In this document: positions 43,756 to 52,887 of the stretch, in pieces
How the letters are laid out: the number at the start of each line of letters is the position of its first letter
Position numbering within the stretch: position 1 is the first letter of the stretch
Assembly (NCBI GenBank): GCA_943789305.1
Contig: CALSTP010000001.1
Span: forward strand, 1,795,953 to 1,859,952
From: an uncultured Flavobacteriaceae bacterium
GTDB lineage: Bacteria > Bacteroidota > Bacteroidia > Flavobacteriales > Flavobacteriaceae
Reading direction: 5' to 3'
DNA: 64,000 bases
Notes under the pieces: model-generated
What the model was told of the DNA's origin: nothing
The model's database searches: none
Seen by the model: only the letters and a program-made list of their open reading frames with translations
Translations under genes and position numbers: made by a program

Positions 43756-44350
43756 ATGATTCTATATAGTTTTTAAGCAGTAATAAACCTGCATTTTGAC
43801 TCTTTTCTGGATGAAATTGAGTTGCAAAAATATTTTCTTTTTCAATTGAAGCAACCATTCTAAATTCATAATCTACATAAGTACATTCAACCGCTTCTTC
43901 AGGAAGAACATGAAAACTATGAATAAAATAAAAGTTGTTTAACAAGGTATCCCCTTGGTTTTCTTCTTTATGTTTATAGGTATTGTTCCAACCCAAATGG
44001 GGTACTGGGAGTCGAGAATTCACTATCGGCACTACTCTTCCTTTAATCCAACCCAAACCATTACATTCATTCGGCTCTGAACCTTTTTCCATGATTAATT
44101 GCATTCCTAGACAAATTCCTAAAAAAGGTTTTTTATTTTGAATTACTTCTTGATAAAGTAAATCTACAAGTCCGAGATCATTTAAATTTTTCATTCCTTG
44201 TTCAAAGGAGCCAACTCCTGGCAAAACAATTAGTGATGCTTTTTGAATTTCTTTTTTATCACAAGTTATTTTTACTTCTTTTTTCAAACTTTTGATTACC
44301 TTTTGAACAGAAGCAAGATTTCCCATACCATAATCAATTACTACAATCAT
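43748..44350 (-). CDS. HisH2-type glutamine amidotransferase
   Basis: A 200-residue class-I glutaminase. VIDYGMGNLASVQ at the start, nucleophile Cys in PFLGICLGMQL, and the His-Glu pair in TQFHPEKSQ complete the triad. It makes ammonia from glutamine and channels it through HisF2. Starts right after the pseA stop with no spacer and overlaps hisF2, so all three are translated together. Being in a Pse cluster beside a HisF that lacks Asp11, it is an acetamidino-sugar enzyme rather than histidine biosynthesis. Confidence 0.92.
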   Translation of the reverse strand: MIVVIDYGMGNLASVQKVIKSLKKEVKITCDKKEIQKASLIVLPGVGSFEQGMKNLNDLGLVDLLYQEVIQNKKPFLGICLGMQLIMEKGSEPNECNGLGWIKGRVVPIVNSRLPVPHLGWNNTYKHKEENQGDTLLNNFYFIHSFHVLPEEAVECTYVDYEFRMVASIEKENIFATQFHPEKSQNAGLLLLKNYIESYA

Positions 44351-45499
44351 TTATTGGATTTTGAAAAGTGGAATTAAATTAAAATCTTTATCTCGAACAA
44401 AATCTCCGTTTTCAGATTGTCTGAATAAAATTGGATTTGTAAAAGAATCTATTACATCATCTATTTCTTTTTTACTTAAACCCGAATATTCAATAAAAGA
44501 CTGAACACCATAATGAGGGTATTTACCATCATACTGCTTTACTTTTTGAACTCCTTCTTCTCTAGACATTCTTTTGTTTCGAATATCAATACAAGCATGG
44601 TCAGTAGCTCTCCCAAAACCATATTTGACATACTTCAGATAATCGTGTAAACCATGTATTCGCTCATCTAAATTTTCATAATTTGTGTAAGTACCCTCTA
44701 CAGGACCATCTTCCTTTACATTAAAACCTTTTTCTTTAACTATTTCTAATTGTCTTTTTGCATCCCAAAAGAAATATGTTCCTACAAAAATCCCCGTTAC
44801 ACCGACTTGTTCGATTTCTTGATCTGATGGATAAAAATATGGAGTTAAATCTTTTTCTGTTAATCCGTCAACTCCAATCATATCTTCAATTCGATTTCCT
44901 AATAATCCGCCAAATTCTTCTAACCACTTTCTGTTTAAAACTCTTGATTCTACAGATTTGAGGTCCGGGCCTCCATACTCCAATTGAGAATTTTCACCCC
45001 ATACAATTAATGGAATATTCATTTTAACTGCAAAAATTACAGGAACAGTAAATATTCCTATGTGATTGGGCCACATTTCATCTCCTACTCGCTTAAAAGA
45101 CTCTACTACCATTGATTTATAAGCGTTATAATTTTTCTTAAAATGGATTACATCGATTCCCATTTTAGAAATATTATCAAGATTTTGATTTCCTAGATCT
45201 GTTGCATAAGTCGTTTCAAAGCAAACACAGAGTGGATTCATTCCATAAACTTCTTTCATTAGGTAAGCTTGATATGTACTGTCCTTTCCTCCACTTACAG
45301 GGATAATACAATCATAGCCTTTACCGTCTTTTTTAAAATTGTTTATTATTTCTTCAAACTCTAATTTACGTTGATCCCAATCTATTTCAAAATCTTTGTT
45401 TTTTGATGATGAACATGCACTACACTCACCTTTATCGTTAAATGATAAGTCTGGTTTTGTCTCTGGGAAAAGGCATATTTTACAATATCTAATTTCCAT
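44351..45499 (-). CDS. pseA: N-acetyl sugar amidotransferase (WbpG/PseA family)
   Basis: A 382-residue ATP-PPase-type enzyme. The N-terminal zinc knuckle CKICLFPETKP...GECSAC and the PP-loop IIPVSGGKDSTYQA (about 64-77) are intact; IVWGENSQLEYGG and RATDHACIDIRN are family blocks. With HisH2 and HisF2 it forms acetamidino sugars, as WbpG does for a ManNAc3NAm acid in Pseudomonas O5 and PseA for Pse5Ac7Am in Campylobacter. Its ATG lies inside the end of pseF (11-base overlap), tying the modification to the nonulosonate pathway. Confidence 0.93.
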   Translation of the reverse strand: MEIRYCKICLFPETKPDLSFNDKGECSACSSSKNKDFEIDWDQRKLEFEEIINNFKKDGKGYDCIIPVSGGKDSTYQAYLMKEVYGMNPLCVCFETTYATDLGNQNLDNISKMGIDVIHFKKNYNAYKSMVVESFKRVGDEMWPNHIGIFTVPVIFAVKMNIPLIVWGENSQLEYGGPDLKSVESRVLNRKWLEEFGGLLGNRIEDMIGVDGLTEKDLTPYFYPSDQEIEQVGVTGIFVGTYFFWDAKRQLEIVKEKGFNVKEDGPVEGTYTNYENLDERIHGLHDYLKYVKYGFGRATDHACIDIRNKRMSREEGVQKVKQYDGKYPHYGVQSFIEYSGLSKKEIDDVIDSFTNPILFRQSENGDFVRDKDFNLIPLFKIQ

Positions 45500-46186
45500 T
45501 TAATTTATATTTATATTTAATTTTAGCAAGGTTTAAATCATCAAGATTATCAATATCTTGAGTTTCAATTTCAGAAACTTTTAAAAATGCTAGTTTTTTT
45601 TGTAAAAAGAGTTTTATTTAATACTAATTTACTTGTGTTAAACCAATAAAGCTGACCTGAATCGTGAAAAGATTTTTTTAAGTCTTGAGTTCTTTTAAAT
45701 TTATTTTGATCATTTATCATTTCAATAGCACCTTGCTTGTTAACAATAAAAGCTCTGTCAATTGGATGACTATATTCAATTGCTGGAAAAACAGTATCCC
45801 AATTGCCCTCTTGAAAGACATCAAAGCAACTTTGAATTAAATTTGGTGTTATTAATGGTGCTGCAGGGTAAATACAACATCCCGCTTCAAAAAAATCTAC
45901 CCATGGATGTATACATTTCAATAACTTCTATAATAGCATCTACTGTGGTTGAATGGTCAGCGGCATTTTTTTCTGATCTTAAAAAAGGAACTTTAGCACC
46001 ATATCCTTTAGCTATCCTTGCAATTCCTTCATCATCTGTAGATACCATGACTTCATCAAATAAATTGGAGGCTAATGCTGCTTCGATAGAATAGGCTATT
46101 ATTGGTTTACCAAAAAAATTAATTATGTTTTTATCAGAAATTCGTTTACTACCTGAACGAGCTGGTATTATTGCTAATCTACTCAT
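45489..46186 (-). pseudogene. pseF: Pseudaminic acid cytidylyltransferase with two homopolymer frameshifts
   Basis: Activates Pse as CMP-Pse. The N-terminal RLAIIPARSGSKRISDKNII nucleotide motif reads to an A7 run (plus strand 45889-45895). The middle CCIYPAAPLIT, PAIEYSHPIDRAF is one frame over, up to a T8 run (45594-45601). Then KKLAFLKVSEIETQDIDNLDD, a typical PseF end, is in a third frame. Dropping one base in each run yields a 231-residue protein, and 698 bases is exactly two more than 696. Both indels being in homopolymers, they may be sequencing slips or phase-variable tracts. The stop lies within pseA. Confidence 0.88.
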
Positions 46187-47336
46187 TGAAAAAAGCTTTT
46201 ATGGTTGATGTAGTAAATTTTAATTCTTCTTCAGTCAAACTCGGAAAAATAGGTAAACTCAAGCAGATTTCATAATAAGCTTCCGCATTAGGAAAATCTC
46301 CTTTCTTAAAACCCATTTTTTGGTAATAAGGATGTAAATGAACTGGGATGTAGTGAACCTGCACAAAAATATTTCTCTCAATTAGGTATTCATACAGTTC
46401 TTTTCGTTGTTTTGTTTGAATAACAAATAAATGATAAGCATGTCCATTTACCTCTTGGTTGATCATCTTGATTTTTGAAATATCTTTAAATGCATTGAAA
46501 TAATATGAAGCTATAGACCTCCTTTTTAGTAATGCTTCATCCGAACGACTGAGCTGTGAAATTCCAAGACTACAAACAATATCATTTAATCGGTAGTTAT
46601 ACCCTAAGTTTTGCATCTCATGATACCATCCTCCATGATTTTCTAACAATTCAGCAGAATTTTTTGTAATTCCATGAGAACGAAGAGATAATAGCTTTTG
46701 ATAAATTTTCTCATCATTTGTGGTAATCATACCTCCCTCTCCACAGGCAATATGTTTAACTGGATGGAATGAAAAAATAGCGGCTTGAGCATAAATACCG
46801 TTCCCACAGTTTTGCTTTTCTCCTTTCGAATCTTGATAAAAACCACCAGGTGCATGACAAGCATCTTCTAATAGCCATATCCCGTATTCATCTGCCAGAG
46901 AACGAAACGCATCCATTTGAATAGGAGATCCCGCGAAGTCTACTGGAATTATTCCTGCATAATCGCCAGGTTTTGATTTTTTTAATTTTTTTCGAACTTC
47001 GACTATGTCTAACAAAATAGTGTCTGGATCAATATCACAGAATTCGACTTCACCTTGGTTATATAAAACAGCATTTGTAGTAGCGGCAAAAGTAATTGGA
47101 GAGCTAATAACTTTTTGTCCTGGCTTAATACCTAAGGCCATAACTGACAGGTGAAGTGCAGCGGTTCCATTGGCAACAGCTACAGCATAGTTAGCTCCTA
47201 TATATTGAGTAAACTTTTTTTCAAACTCATTTACCTTAGGACCCTGCGTTATAAAATCACTCCTTAAAGTAGCAACAACAGCCTGTATATCTTCTTCAGT
47301 TATTTCTTGTTTTCCATAAGGGATTTTATGATCCAT
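46179..47336 (-). CDS. pseC: UDP-4-amino-4,6-dideoxy-sugar aminotransferase PseC
   Basis: A 385-residue DegT/DnrJ family enzyme. HKIPYGKQEITEEDIQAVV at the start is characteristic of PseC; AVANGTAALHLSVMALGI, EDACHAPGG, and the PLP lysine in FSFHPVKHIACGEGG (about 195) are intact; YNYRLNDIVCSLGISQL follows. It aminates C4 of the PseB product. Four bases after pseB and overlapping pseF by 8, in the order pseB-pseC-pseF. Confidence 0.95.
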   Translation of the reverse strand: MDHKIPYGKQEITEEDIQAVVATLRSDFITQGPKVNEFEKKFTQYIGANYAVAVANGTAALHLSVMALGIKPGQKVISSPITFAATTNAVLYNQGEVEFCDIDPDTILLDIVEVRKKLKKSKPGDYAGIIPVDFAGSPIQMDAFRSLADEYGIWLLEDACHAPGGFYQDSKGEKQNCGNGIYAQAAIFSFHPVKHIACGEGGMITTNDEKIYQKLLSLRSHGITKNSAELLENHGGWYHEMQNLGYNYRLNDIVCSLGISQLSRSDEALLKRRSIASYYFNAFKDISKIKMINQEVNGHAYHLFVIQTKQRKELYEYLIERNIFVQVHYIPVHLHPYYQKMGFKKGDFPNAEAYYEICLSLPIFPSLTEEELKFTTSTIKAFFNE

Positions 47337-47340
47337 CGAA

Positions 47341-48336
47341 TTAAAGGTTATTGTTTTTGATTAAATCACGAATTTGAGAAACTGTCAAAAACTCCTCATT
47401 TTGACCAGAATTGTAAACAAAATTTTCAATAACTTTTTCTGCTTTAAATTTCTTTATGAACTCCTCAAGAGACCATAAAGTTTTTAAGGGTAAAATAGTG
47501 AAATATTTTCCTAAGTCATAAGTAGTATAAGAATCTGAACTTGTAATCATTTCCTCGTGTATCTTTTCTCCAGGACGAACTCCAATAATTTCTTGCTTAC
47601 AATTTTCATCAATCGCAGTTGCTACATCTGTGATGCGATATGAAGGTATTTTAGGAATAAAAATCTCACCACCCCATGCGTGTTCTAAAGCATGTAAAAC
47701 CATATCAATACCCTCCTCAATGAGGATATTAAATCGGGTCATTTTAGGATTGGTAATCGGCAAAACCCCCTTTTTCTTCTCCTTCATGAAAAATGGGATA
47801 ACGGAACCATTTGACCCCATGACATTGCCATACCGAACAACAGAAAAGTTAATATTGTTTCCTCCACGAATATTATTTGCTGCGATAAATAGTTTATCAG
47901 AGGTCAACTTAGTTGCTCCATAAAGGTTAATGGGTGCAGCAGCCTTATCGGTAGACAATGCAACTACTCTTTGAACACCTTCTTCCAAACAAGCGTTAAT
48001 TAAATTTTCAGCTCCTAAAACATTTGTTTTTATACATTCCATAGGATTGTATTCTGCAATATGTATATGTTTCATTGCTGCTGTATGAATTACATAATCA
48101 ATGTTTTTCAGTGCGCGCTTAACTCGCTGGTAGTCTCTAATATCTCCAATAAAGTATCTGAGAGCGGGAAATTTTGACTCTGGAAACTTTTGCGCCATTT
48201 GGAATTGTTTTTGTTCATCCCTTGAAAAGACCACCAAACGTTTAATCTTTGGATATTCTCTTAATATGGTTTCAACTAACTTGGTCCCTAAACTTCCGGT
48301 GCCTCCTGTAATTAATAATGACTTATTATTTAGCAT
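47341..48336 (-). CDS. pseB: UDP-GlcNAc C6-dehydratase/C5-epimerase PseB
   Basis: A 331-residue soluble short-form dehydratase that begins the pseudaminic acid pathway from UDP-GlcNAc. LITGGTGSLGTKLVE (NADP site), VVFSRDEQKQFQMAQ, HTAAMKHIHIAEYNP, STDKAAAPINLYGATKL and VRYGNVMGSNGSVIPFF are all PseB-like. First enzyme of the Pse set in transcription order, preceded by the PhyH-type gene 5 bases upstream. Distinct from the large membrane PglF at 28659. Confidence 0.95.
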   Translation of the reverse strand: MLNNKSLLITGGTGSLGTKLVETILREYPKIKRLVVFSRDEQKQFQMAQKFPESKFPALRYFIGDIRDYQRVKRALKNIDYVIHTAAMKHIHIAEYNPMECIKTNVLGAENLINACLEEGVQRVVALSTDKAAAPINLYGATKLTSDKLFIAANNIRGGNNINFSVVRYGNVMGSNGSVIPFFMKEKKKGVLPITNPKMTRFNILIEEGIDMVLHALEHAWGGEIFIPKIPSYRITDVATAIDENCKQEIIGVRPGEKIHEEMITSSDSYTTYDLGKYFTILPLKTLWSLEEFIKKFKAEKVIENFVYNSGQNEEFLTVSQIRDLIKNNNL

Positions 48337-48341
48337 ACTTA

Positions 48342-49226
48342 TTATTTAAACAATCCTTTTTGTTGATCATTTAATTGCAAGAATTCCTCTTGATTAAACT
48401 CAACTTGATTGATACTATTATTAAATTTTCTTAGTTTGTTGTACTGAATCATTGGAGCATCGGAACGAAGATAAGCACCATGTAATAAATGACGCTGTCC
48501 TTCTTTCACAAAACCTCCCTTGTGTAAACCATTGGAGTTTATAAAATAAACAGTACCTGAACTTCCAATTGCTTTTACAAAATTATCTTTTGGTGGTTGG
48601 TATCGGAATTTATATCTGCTGAAACGTTTAACGTAGGCATTTTTAAGCTTTTTGTAAAGCGTTGGTTTTTTATAATAGTCTAACCAGGTCATGTTGTAGG
48701 TTATATCCTCTAAATCACCTCCATACTGTGTTTGTTTTATAAATTCTGTTGGACCATTATCTTCTCCAATATCGTTTAACAAAATGAATACTTTCATTAA
48801 CTTAAAGTCTTCTTGATCGCGATGCCACCTTTGGGAATGAATTTCCTTTTTAAAATCTGTTCTCGGATGAATCCAGCCATCTACGTTTCTTATACGAATT
48901 CGATCGTCATTCAGATAGGTTTTGGCGATTTCGATAAACGCATTTGATGTATACAAATCCATGATTGGGTCTCCAAGAGTCAATTTTCGACCAAGAAATT
49001 CATTTACACTAATTTGATACCATTTTTGGAACAAAGGATTCGGAACTCCATTATTTACGTCATCAAGACGTTTACGAATTTTCTTATCTGCCAAAAAATC
49101 CTTGTAAAAAACGTTTACTCGATCAAAATGTTTCAAATCTTCAGCAGATAAAATTTGTTCCAAAGAACAACTTGCTATCCCATCAATATTTAAATCATTG
49201 ACGATTTTATCTTTTAGTGATATCAT
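48342..49226 (-). CDS. PhyH-family Fe(II)/2-oxoglutarate dioxygenase
   Basis: A 294-residue protein with the double-stranded beta-helix oxygenase motif: HRDQEDF gives the HxD iron ligands (about 140), and LHKGGFVKEGQRHLLHGAY supplies the distal His and the oxoglutarate-binding Arg (about 237-255). PhyH-like enzymes in carbohydrate clusters probably hydroxylate sugars or lipids. It sits just upstream of pseB and downstream of the VTC gene, so it may tailor the glycan or the product of the neighbouring VTC/CotH set. The substrate is unknown. Confidence 0.85.
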   Translation of the reverse strand: MISLKDKIVNDLNIDGIASCSLEQILSAEDLKHFDRVNVFYKDFLADKKIRKRLDDVNNGVPNPLFQKWYQISVNEFLGRKLTLGDPIMDLYTSNAFIEIAKTYLNDDRIRIRNVDGWIHPRTDFKKEIHSQRWHRDQEDFKLMKVFILLNDIGEDNGPTEFIKQTQYGGDLEDITYNMTWLDYYKKPTLYKKLKNAYVKRFSRYKFRYQPPKDNFVKAIGSSGTVYFINSNGLHKGGFVKEGQRHLLHGAYLRSDAPMIQYNKLRKFNNSINQVEFNQEEFLQLNDQQKGLFK

Positions 49227-49274
49227 ATTTATTGCAAATTAATTCGTACCCATTTACATACTTTGAATACTTGG

Positions 49275-49816
49275 TTAGTTTAAATTTAGGCTATTTAAAA
49301 GCTTCTTATCAGGCTGATTCTCTATTGAGTATTTAATTTCCATGATATTTAAGTTTGAATTTACAACTCTTAAAGAATTGGGCTGTTTAAATTTTATAAT
49401 ACTGTCTAAAGTAATTCGAATTCCTTTCAAGTTTATGAAATACTCACGTAAATATCTGTTTTGAACTACAGGATTAAGCCCTTTGAGCTTTTGTAAATTG
49501 ATAAATCTATGTCCTCTATTCGATGGAATCCTGTAGGCCTTCTATTTTTGAAGCCTATGCCTGCTTTTTTAATCTTTTCCTCTAAAAATATCTCTTGTTT
49601 ATCATACCACCGAAATCTATACTTTGTCCTTTCAGATATTCCCTCAATGTTTTCGTTAAAAGAAGAAAGATCCTTGTCAAAATATAAGTTGTTTACAAAA
49701 TTTTTGGAATGATTCTTCCTGTAACCATTTTCCATTATTATTCTTTTGAAAACAGTATAATCCTTTAATTCAAAAACGTATTTTAACTCTTTTCTTTTAC
49801 TTGCTTGATTTTCCAT
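49275..49816 (-). pseudogene. VTC-domain (polyphosphate-polymerase-type) protein with one frameshift
   Basis: ENQASKRKELKYVFELKDY, FVNNLYFDKDLSSFNENI, RTKYRFRWYDKQEIFLEEKIKKAG and GFKNRRP are the basic tunnel strands of the VTC triphosphate-tunnel fold. The frame stops near 49466, but one frame over the protein continues with LKGLNPVVQNRYLREYF, GIRITLDSIIKF and NIMEIKYS to a TAA at 49275. A missing base near 49500 explains it (542 bases, one short of 543), giving about 180 residues. Yeast Vtc4 makes polyphosphate from ATP; bacterial homologues stand beside DUF4956 and CotH genes, as here. No membrane helix. The ATG is inside the beta-helix gene end. Confidence 0.82.
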
Positions 49817-51389
49817 AAATATTTCCATAAAGCATTTTGTCAACATCCTTTGAAAAAGTAATTGAATCTTGACTTATTAAACCCTCAATTTTTGAAAATT
49901 TCTCGAATAAATATTTCTGGTATTTAAAACTATCTTTTAAAATCAGGGTTGGGTAATCATAAAAGTTTTTCTTCAAAAAAGTGCAATAGTCAATTTTGTT
50001 ATTTGTAAAATCAATATTTTCAACCTCAACCACTGAGCCGTCTTTAACAACAATTGCTATTTCTGAATTAAAAATTTTTACACCATCAATTCTTACATTT
50101 GAATTTTCTCCAACACTAATCGCTTTGTCTTTAATATTGTCAAAATTTAAGTTTATAAGATCTAAACTAGATCCACTAAGGTCGATTGCATCATTACCGA
50201 TTTCAGTAAAAACAGTACTTGAGATAGTTCCATTTGAAAAATCTGAATCAACAGCGTCGGCATAAACTTTTTGAAATTCACTTTGCGTTATTTCATATTT
50301 GGAATAGAAAAAGTTGATAAAATCATCTCCTTGTTTATTGTTGCTAAATTTGGAGTTTGAAATGTTTGTTTTAGAATTATAAAATGTTACTGCTGATGGA
50401 AGAAGGATCTTTTCATCTTGAAAGTTTTGAAGATTTTCAAAACTGCAAAAACTAATTTTTATTTTTGAGCAATTTCTGAATAAAATTGAGTTGTTCCCAT
50501 ACCCTTTAATAATGATTGAATCGCTAGCTGAACCCTTAAAAAAAATTTCGGAATCATCTGCTATTATTCTTGAATCAGCTTTCAAATAAATATTTGCATT
50601 ATTTTCTAGAATTAACTTTTTGTTTTCAATAATAAAATCTTCTTGAATTATGGTGTCCTTTGTGATTTTATATACTTCTTTTTGAGGATATGAGAGTTTT
50701 ACTGTGGGGTTTAATTTTTTAATAAAATCACTAATCAACGAATTCTTATTTGTTGTGAAGTATCGTAAATCTGGAAATATAGAATAAATGTTTGTGAAAG
50801 GATTTTGAATTAATTTTAAATCTTGTAAACTTGAAGGATAAAGTCCCTTCTTTTCCAAATTCAACAGATCATCTATAGCATTTTGATAAACCATTAAATC
50901 ATTAATATCTATTTCTTCTTCAACAACAGAAAAATAAGTAGATAGTTTTTCATTTTCATCTACAGAAAGTATTACAGAATTCCTCAATCCGATGATCTCT
51001 AAATTATCGAGGCTAAAAAAAGGACTGTAATAAAGCGTTTGATCAAAGTAGTTATTGAATTTTACTTCTTTTTTATAGACTGGAATCGTCTTGTACTCAT
51101 TTAAAGTAATTGGAATTGAATCTCTCAGCAAGACCCCATAATTAAAACCATTTATTTTTATATTACTTCTGATCAAGAGGTTTTCTTCTGGTTTTGATAA
51201 ATTGTACTTTATCCCATTTACCTTAGAACTAATCCCTTTTAATTTATAAAAGGTATTGCCATAAAAAATACGATGTAAGTTCTTTGAAGAATACATCAGC
51301 TCAATATCATATTCTTTTCTGAACAGCTTAAAAGCAAACAAATAAATTAATAAAAGTCTAATTGATTTCAACATAATCGGATTTTTCAT
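49797..51389 (-). CDS. Secreted/anchored right-handed beta-helix protein, unknown function
   Basis: A 530-residue protein with an N-terminal hydrophobic helix (about 7-18). The middle and C-terminal part (about 245-480) has short repeating beta turns rich in Asn, Ser and Ile (NNANIYLKADSRIIADDSEIFFKG, DAIDLSGSSLDLINLNFDNI, AISVGENSNVRIDGVKI), typical of parallel beta-helix proteins. No catalytic motif is recognised. It overlaps the CotH-like gene upstream by 32 bases and the VTC gene downstream by 20, so all three are translated together. Very AT-rich. Confidence 0.75.
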   Translation of the reverse strand: MKNPIMLKSIRLLLIYLFAFKLFRKEYDIELMYSSKNLHRIFYGNTFYKLKGISSKVNGIKYNLSKPEENLLIRSNIKINGFNYGVLLRDSIPITLNEYKTIPVYKKEVKFNNYFDQTLYYSPFFSLDNLEIIGLRNSVILSVDENEKLSTYFSVVEEEIDINDLMVYQNAIDDLLNLEKKGLYPSSLQDLKLIQNPFTNIYSIFPDLRYFTTNKNSLISDFIKKLNPTVKLSYPQKEVYKITKDTIIQEDFIIENKKLILENNANIYLKADSRIIADDSEIFFKGSASDSIIIKGYGNNSILFRNCSKIKISFCSFENLQNFQDEKILLPSAVTFYNSKTNISNSKFSNNKQGDDFINFFYSKYEITQSEFQKVYADAVDSDFSNGTISSTVFTEIGNDAIDLSGSSLDLINLNFDNIKDKAISVGENSNVRIDGVKIFNSEIAIVVKDGSVVEVENIDFTNNKIDYCTFLKKNFYDYPTLILKDSFKYQKYLFEKFSKIEGLISQDSITFSKDVDKMLYGNIYGKSSK

Positions 51390-52887
51390 TTAAACTATTA
51401 ATGGTATCTTTTGTAATTTTATCTATAATAACATACCCCGACCTGCCGATTTTTTTACCTGATTCTACTATGATTTTATTTTGAATTATCTCACTATCTA
51501 TTTTAGTGTTTTCATTCATTATCATTTTTTTTGAGGATAACTGAAAACTCAAACTATCATATTTGAAGTAAAAATCATTATTTCTAGAGGAAAATATGTT
51601 TAATGTGTCTTTTTCTTTTGCAACGATAACATGCCCATAACTGAGATAATTTTCAATTAGATTGAAATTAGAATTTAAGTTATTTTTTAACTTTTGGTGA
51701 TTTATTTTAATCCTCAGATAATCTGTGTTGAAACGTTTGTGAATACTTTTATTAGCACTGTAAACAGAATCGTATATTTTTAGAATTTGATGCTTGTCTT
51801 GAAGTAATTGATTTAAGTAGTAGTTCCTTTTATTCAATATTTCTTTATCTAATAATAATTTCTTGTATTTGATATAAGTTTTACTTTCATAATTATTGTT
51901 TTCGAAAAAAGAATTATTGAAATTTTGACTTTCTAGACCCAGACTTCTAATCGACCCCTCATTTCTAAATACAGGAATTATTTTTGAGTCACTGATAACC
52001 CATTTGTCGTTATTTCCTAATATTTGATGAGGACTCCCAAATAGATATAAAAGAGCAAAAAACCGCCCTAAATAGTCCTTATCTAATTTTGTGTAATCAA
52101 ATCGGTGACTTAGTAAATGTTTCCATTGTTTAAATTCATTACTTGAGATTACATCCAAATCTATATTAAATGGATTGTCGTCAAATTCGGACTCATGCCA
52201 ACTTCTACTTTTGTCATCAAAAGTATTATTTCTGATTATAGTTGGATTTGAAAGTTTATATTCATCCACAATAAATTTTTCGTCAAAATTATTGTACATA
52301 AAATAATCTTTCTTTTCTCCATCAACACTTATCACTACAATTTTGCCAATATCCTCTGAAATAAGTTGGTATTTTCTTGAAACTAAATTTAAAAAAACAT
52401 TGAGGTAGCTCATTTCAATTCCAGTTATTAACTTGAATTTACTAGCTCCTAAAATTTTTTCATCTGATTTTATTGAAAAACTTTTATGACCTCTTGAGTA
52501 GGGATATAAACTAGTTCCATGAAATTTATATTTTATACCCATTGTTCTATTTTGCAAAAAAACATTTGCTTTTCGCCACGACTTATCCTTGTCCATAAGT
52601 AACTTTTCATGAGACAAAACATTCCTGGTAATTGAATCATTATAATTACTGTCATTTATTGAAAAGTCAATAACAAAATCTGACTTAAGTGGATTAATCG
52701 TTTCAGGATTGAAATAATACAGTTTTTCAAAATCTATTATTTGACGTAATCTTAAAGCAACTTTATTGCTCAAAGTTGCTATCCCGCCTAATAAATCTTT
52801 TTTTTCATTGTAATAATATCCAAAAAAAATGAACCCATAGACTAAGAAATATATACAAGGGATTATTAAGTACTTAAGATACTTCAT
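51358..52887 (-). CDS. Divergent CotH-kinase-like membrane protein
   Basis: A 509-residue protein, N-terminal membrane helix (about 5-25), rest outside. The CotH spore-coat kinase fold is suggested by MGIKYKFHGTSLYPYSRGHKSFSIK (start and end shown apart: IKYKFHGTS at 118-126 and GHKSFSIK about 133-140), by a helical FALLYLFGSPHQ block with GNNDKWVIS (about 290-299), and KIIPVFRNEG (302-311), where classical CotH has a Trp-Asp-Leu-Asp type end. CotH phosphorylates Ser of spore-coat proteins. The altered residues make activity uncertain. Overlaps both neighbours; a CotH/VTC/DUF4956 association is known from other bacteria. Confidence 0.72.
   Translation of the reverse strand: MKYLKYLIIPCIYFLVYGFIFFGYYYNEKKDLLGGIATLSNKVALRLRQIIDFEKLYYFNPETINPLKSDFVIDFSINDSNYNDSITRNVLSHEKLLMDKDKSWRKANVFLQNRTMGIKYKFHGTSLYPYSRGHKSFSIKSDEKILGASKFKLITGIEMSYLNVFLNLVSRKYQLISEDIGKIVVISVDGEKKDYFMYNNFDEKFIVDEYKLSNPTIIRNNTFDDKSRSWHESEFDDNPFNIDLDVISSNEFKQWKHLLSHRFDYTKLDKDYLGRFFALLYLFGSPHQILGNNDKWVISDSKIIPVFRNEGSIRSLGLESQNFNNSFFENNNYESKTYIKYKKLLLDKEILNKRNYYLNQLLQDKHQILKIYDSVYSANKSIHKRFNTDYLRIKINHQKLKNNLNSNFNLIENYLSYGHVIVAKEKDTLNIFSSRNNDFYFKYDSLSFQLSSKKMIMNENTKIDSEIIQNKIIVESGKKIGRSGYVIIDKITKDTINSLNEKSDYVEIN

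Noticed and set aside
43033..44350. Histidine biosynthesis genes hisF and hisH
   Set aside because: They sit in a Pse cluster beside pseA, and HisF lacks Asp11, so they are the HisH2/HisF2 amidination type.
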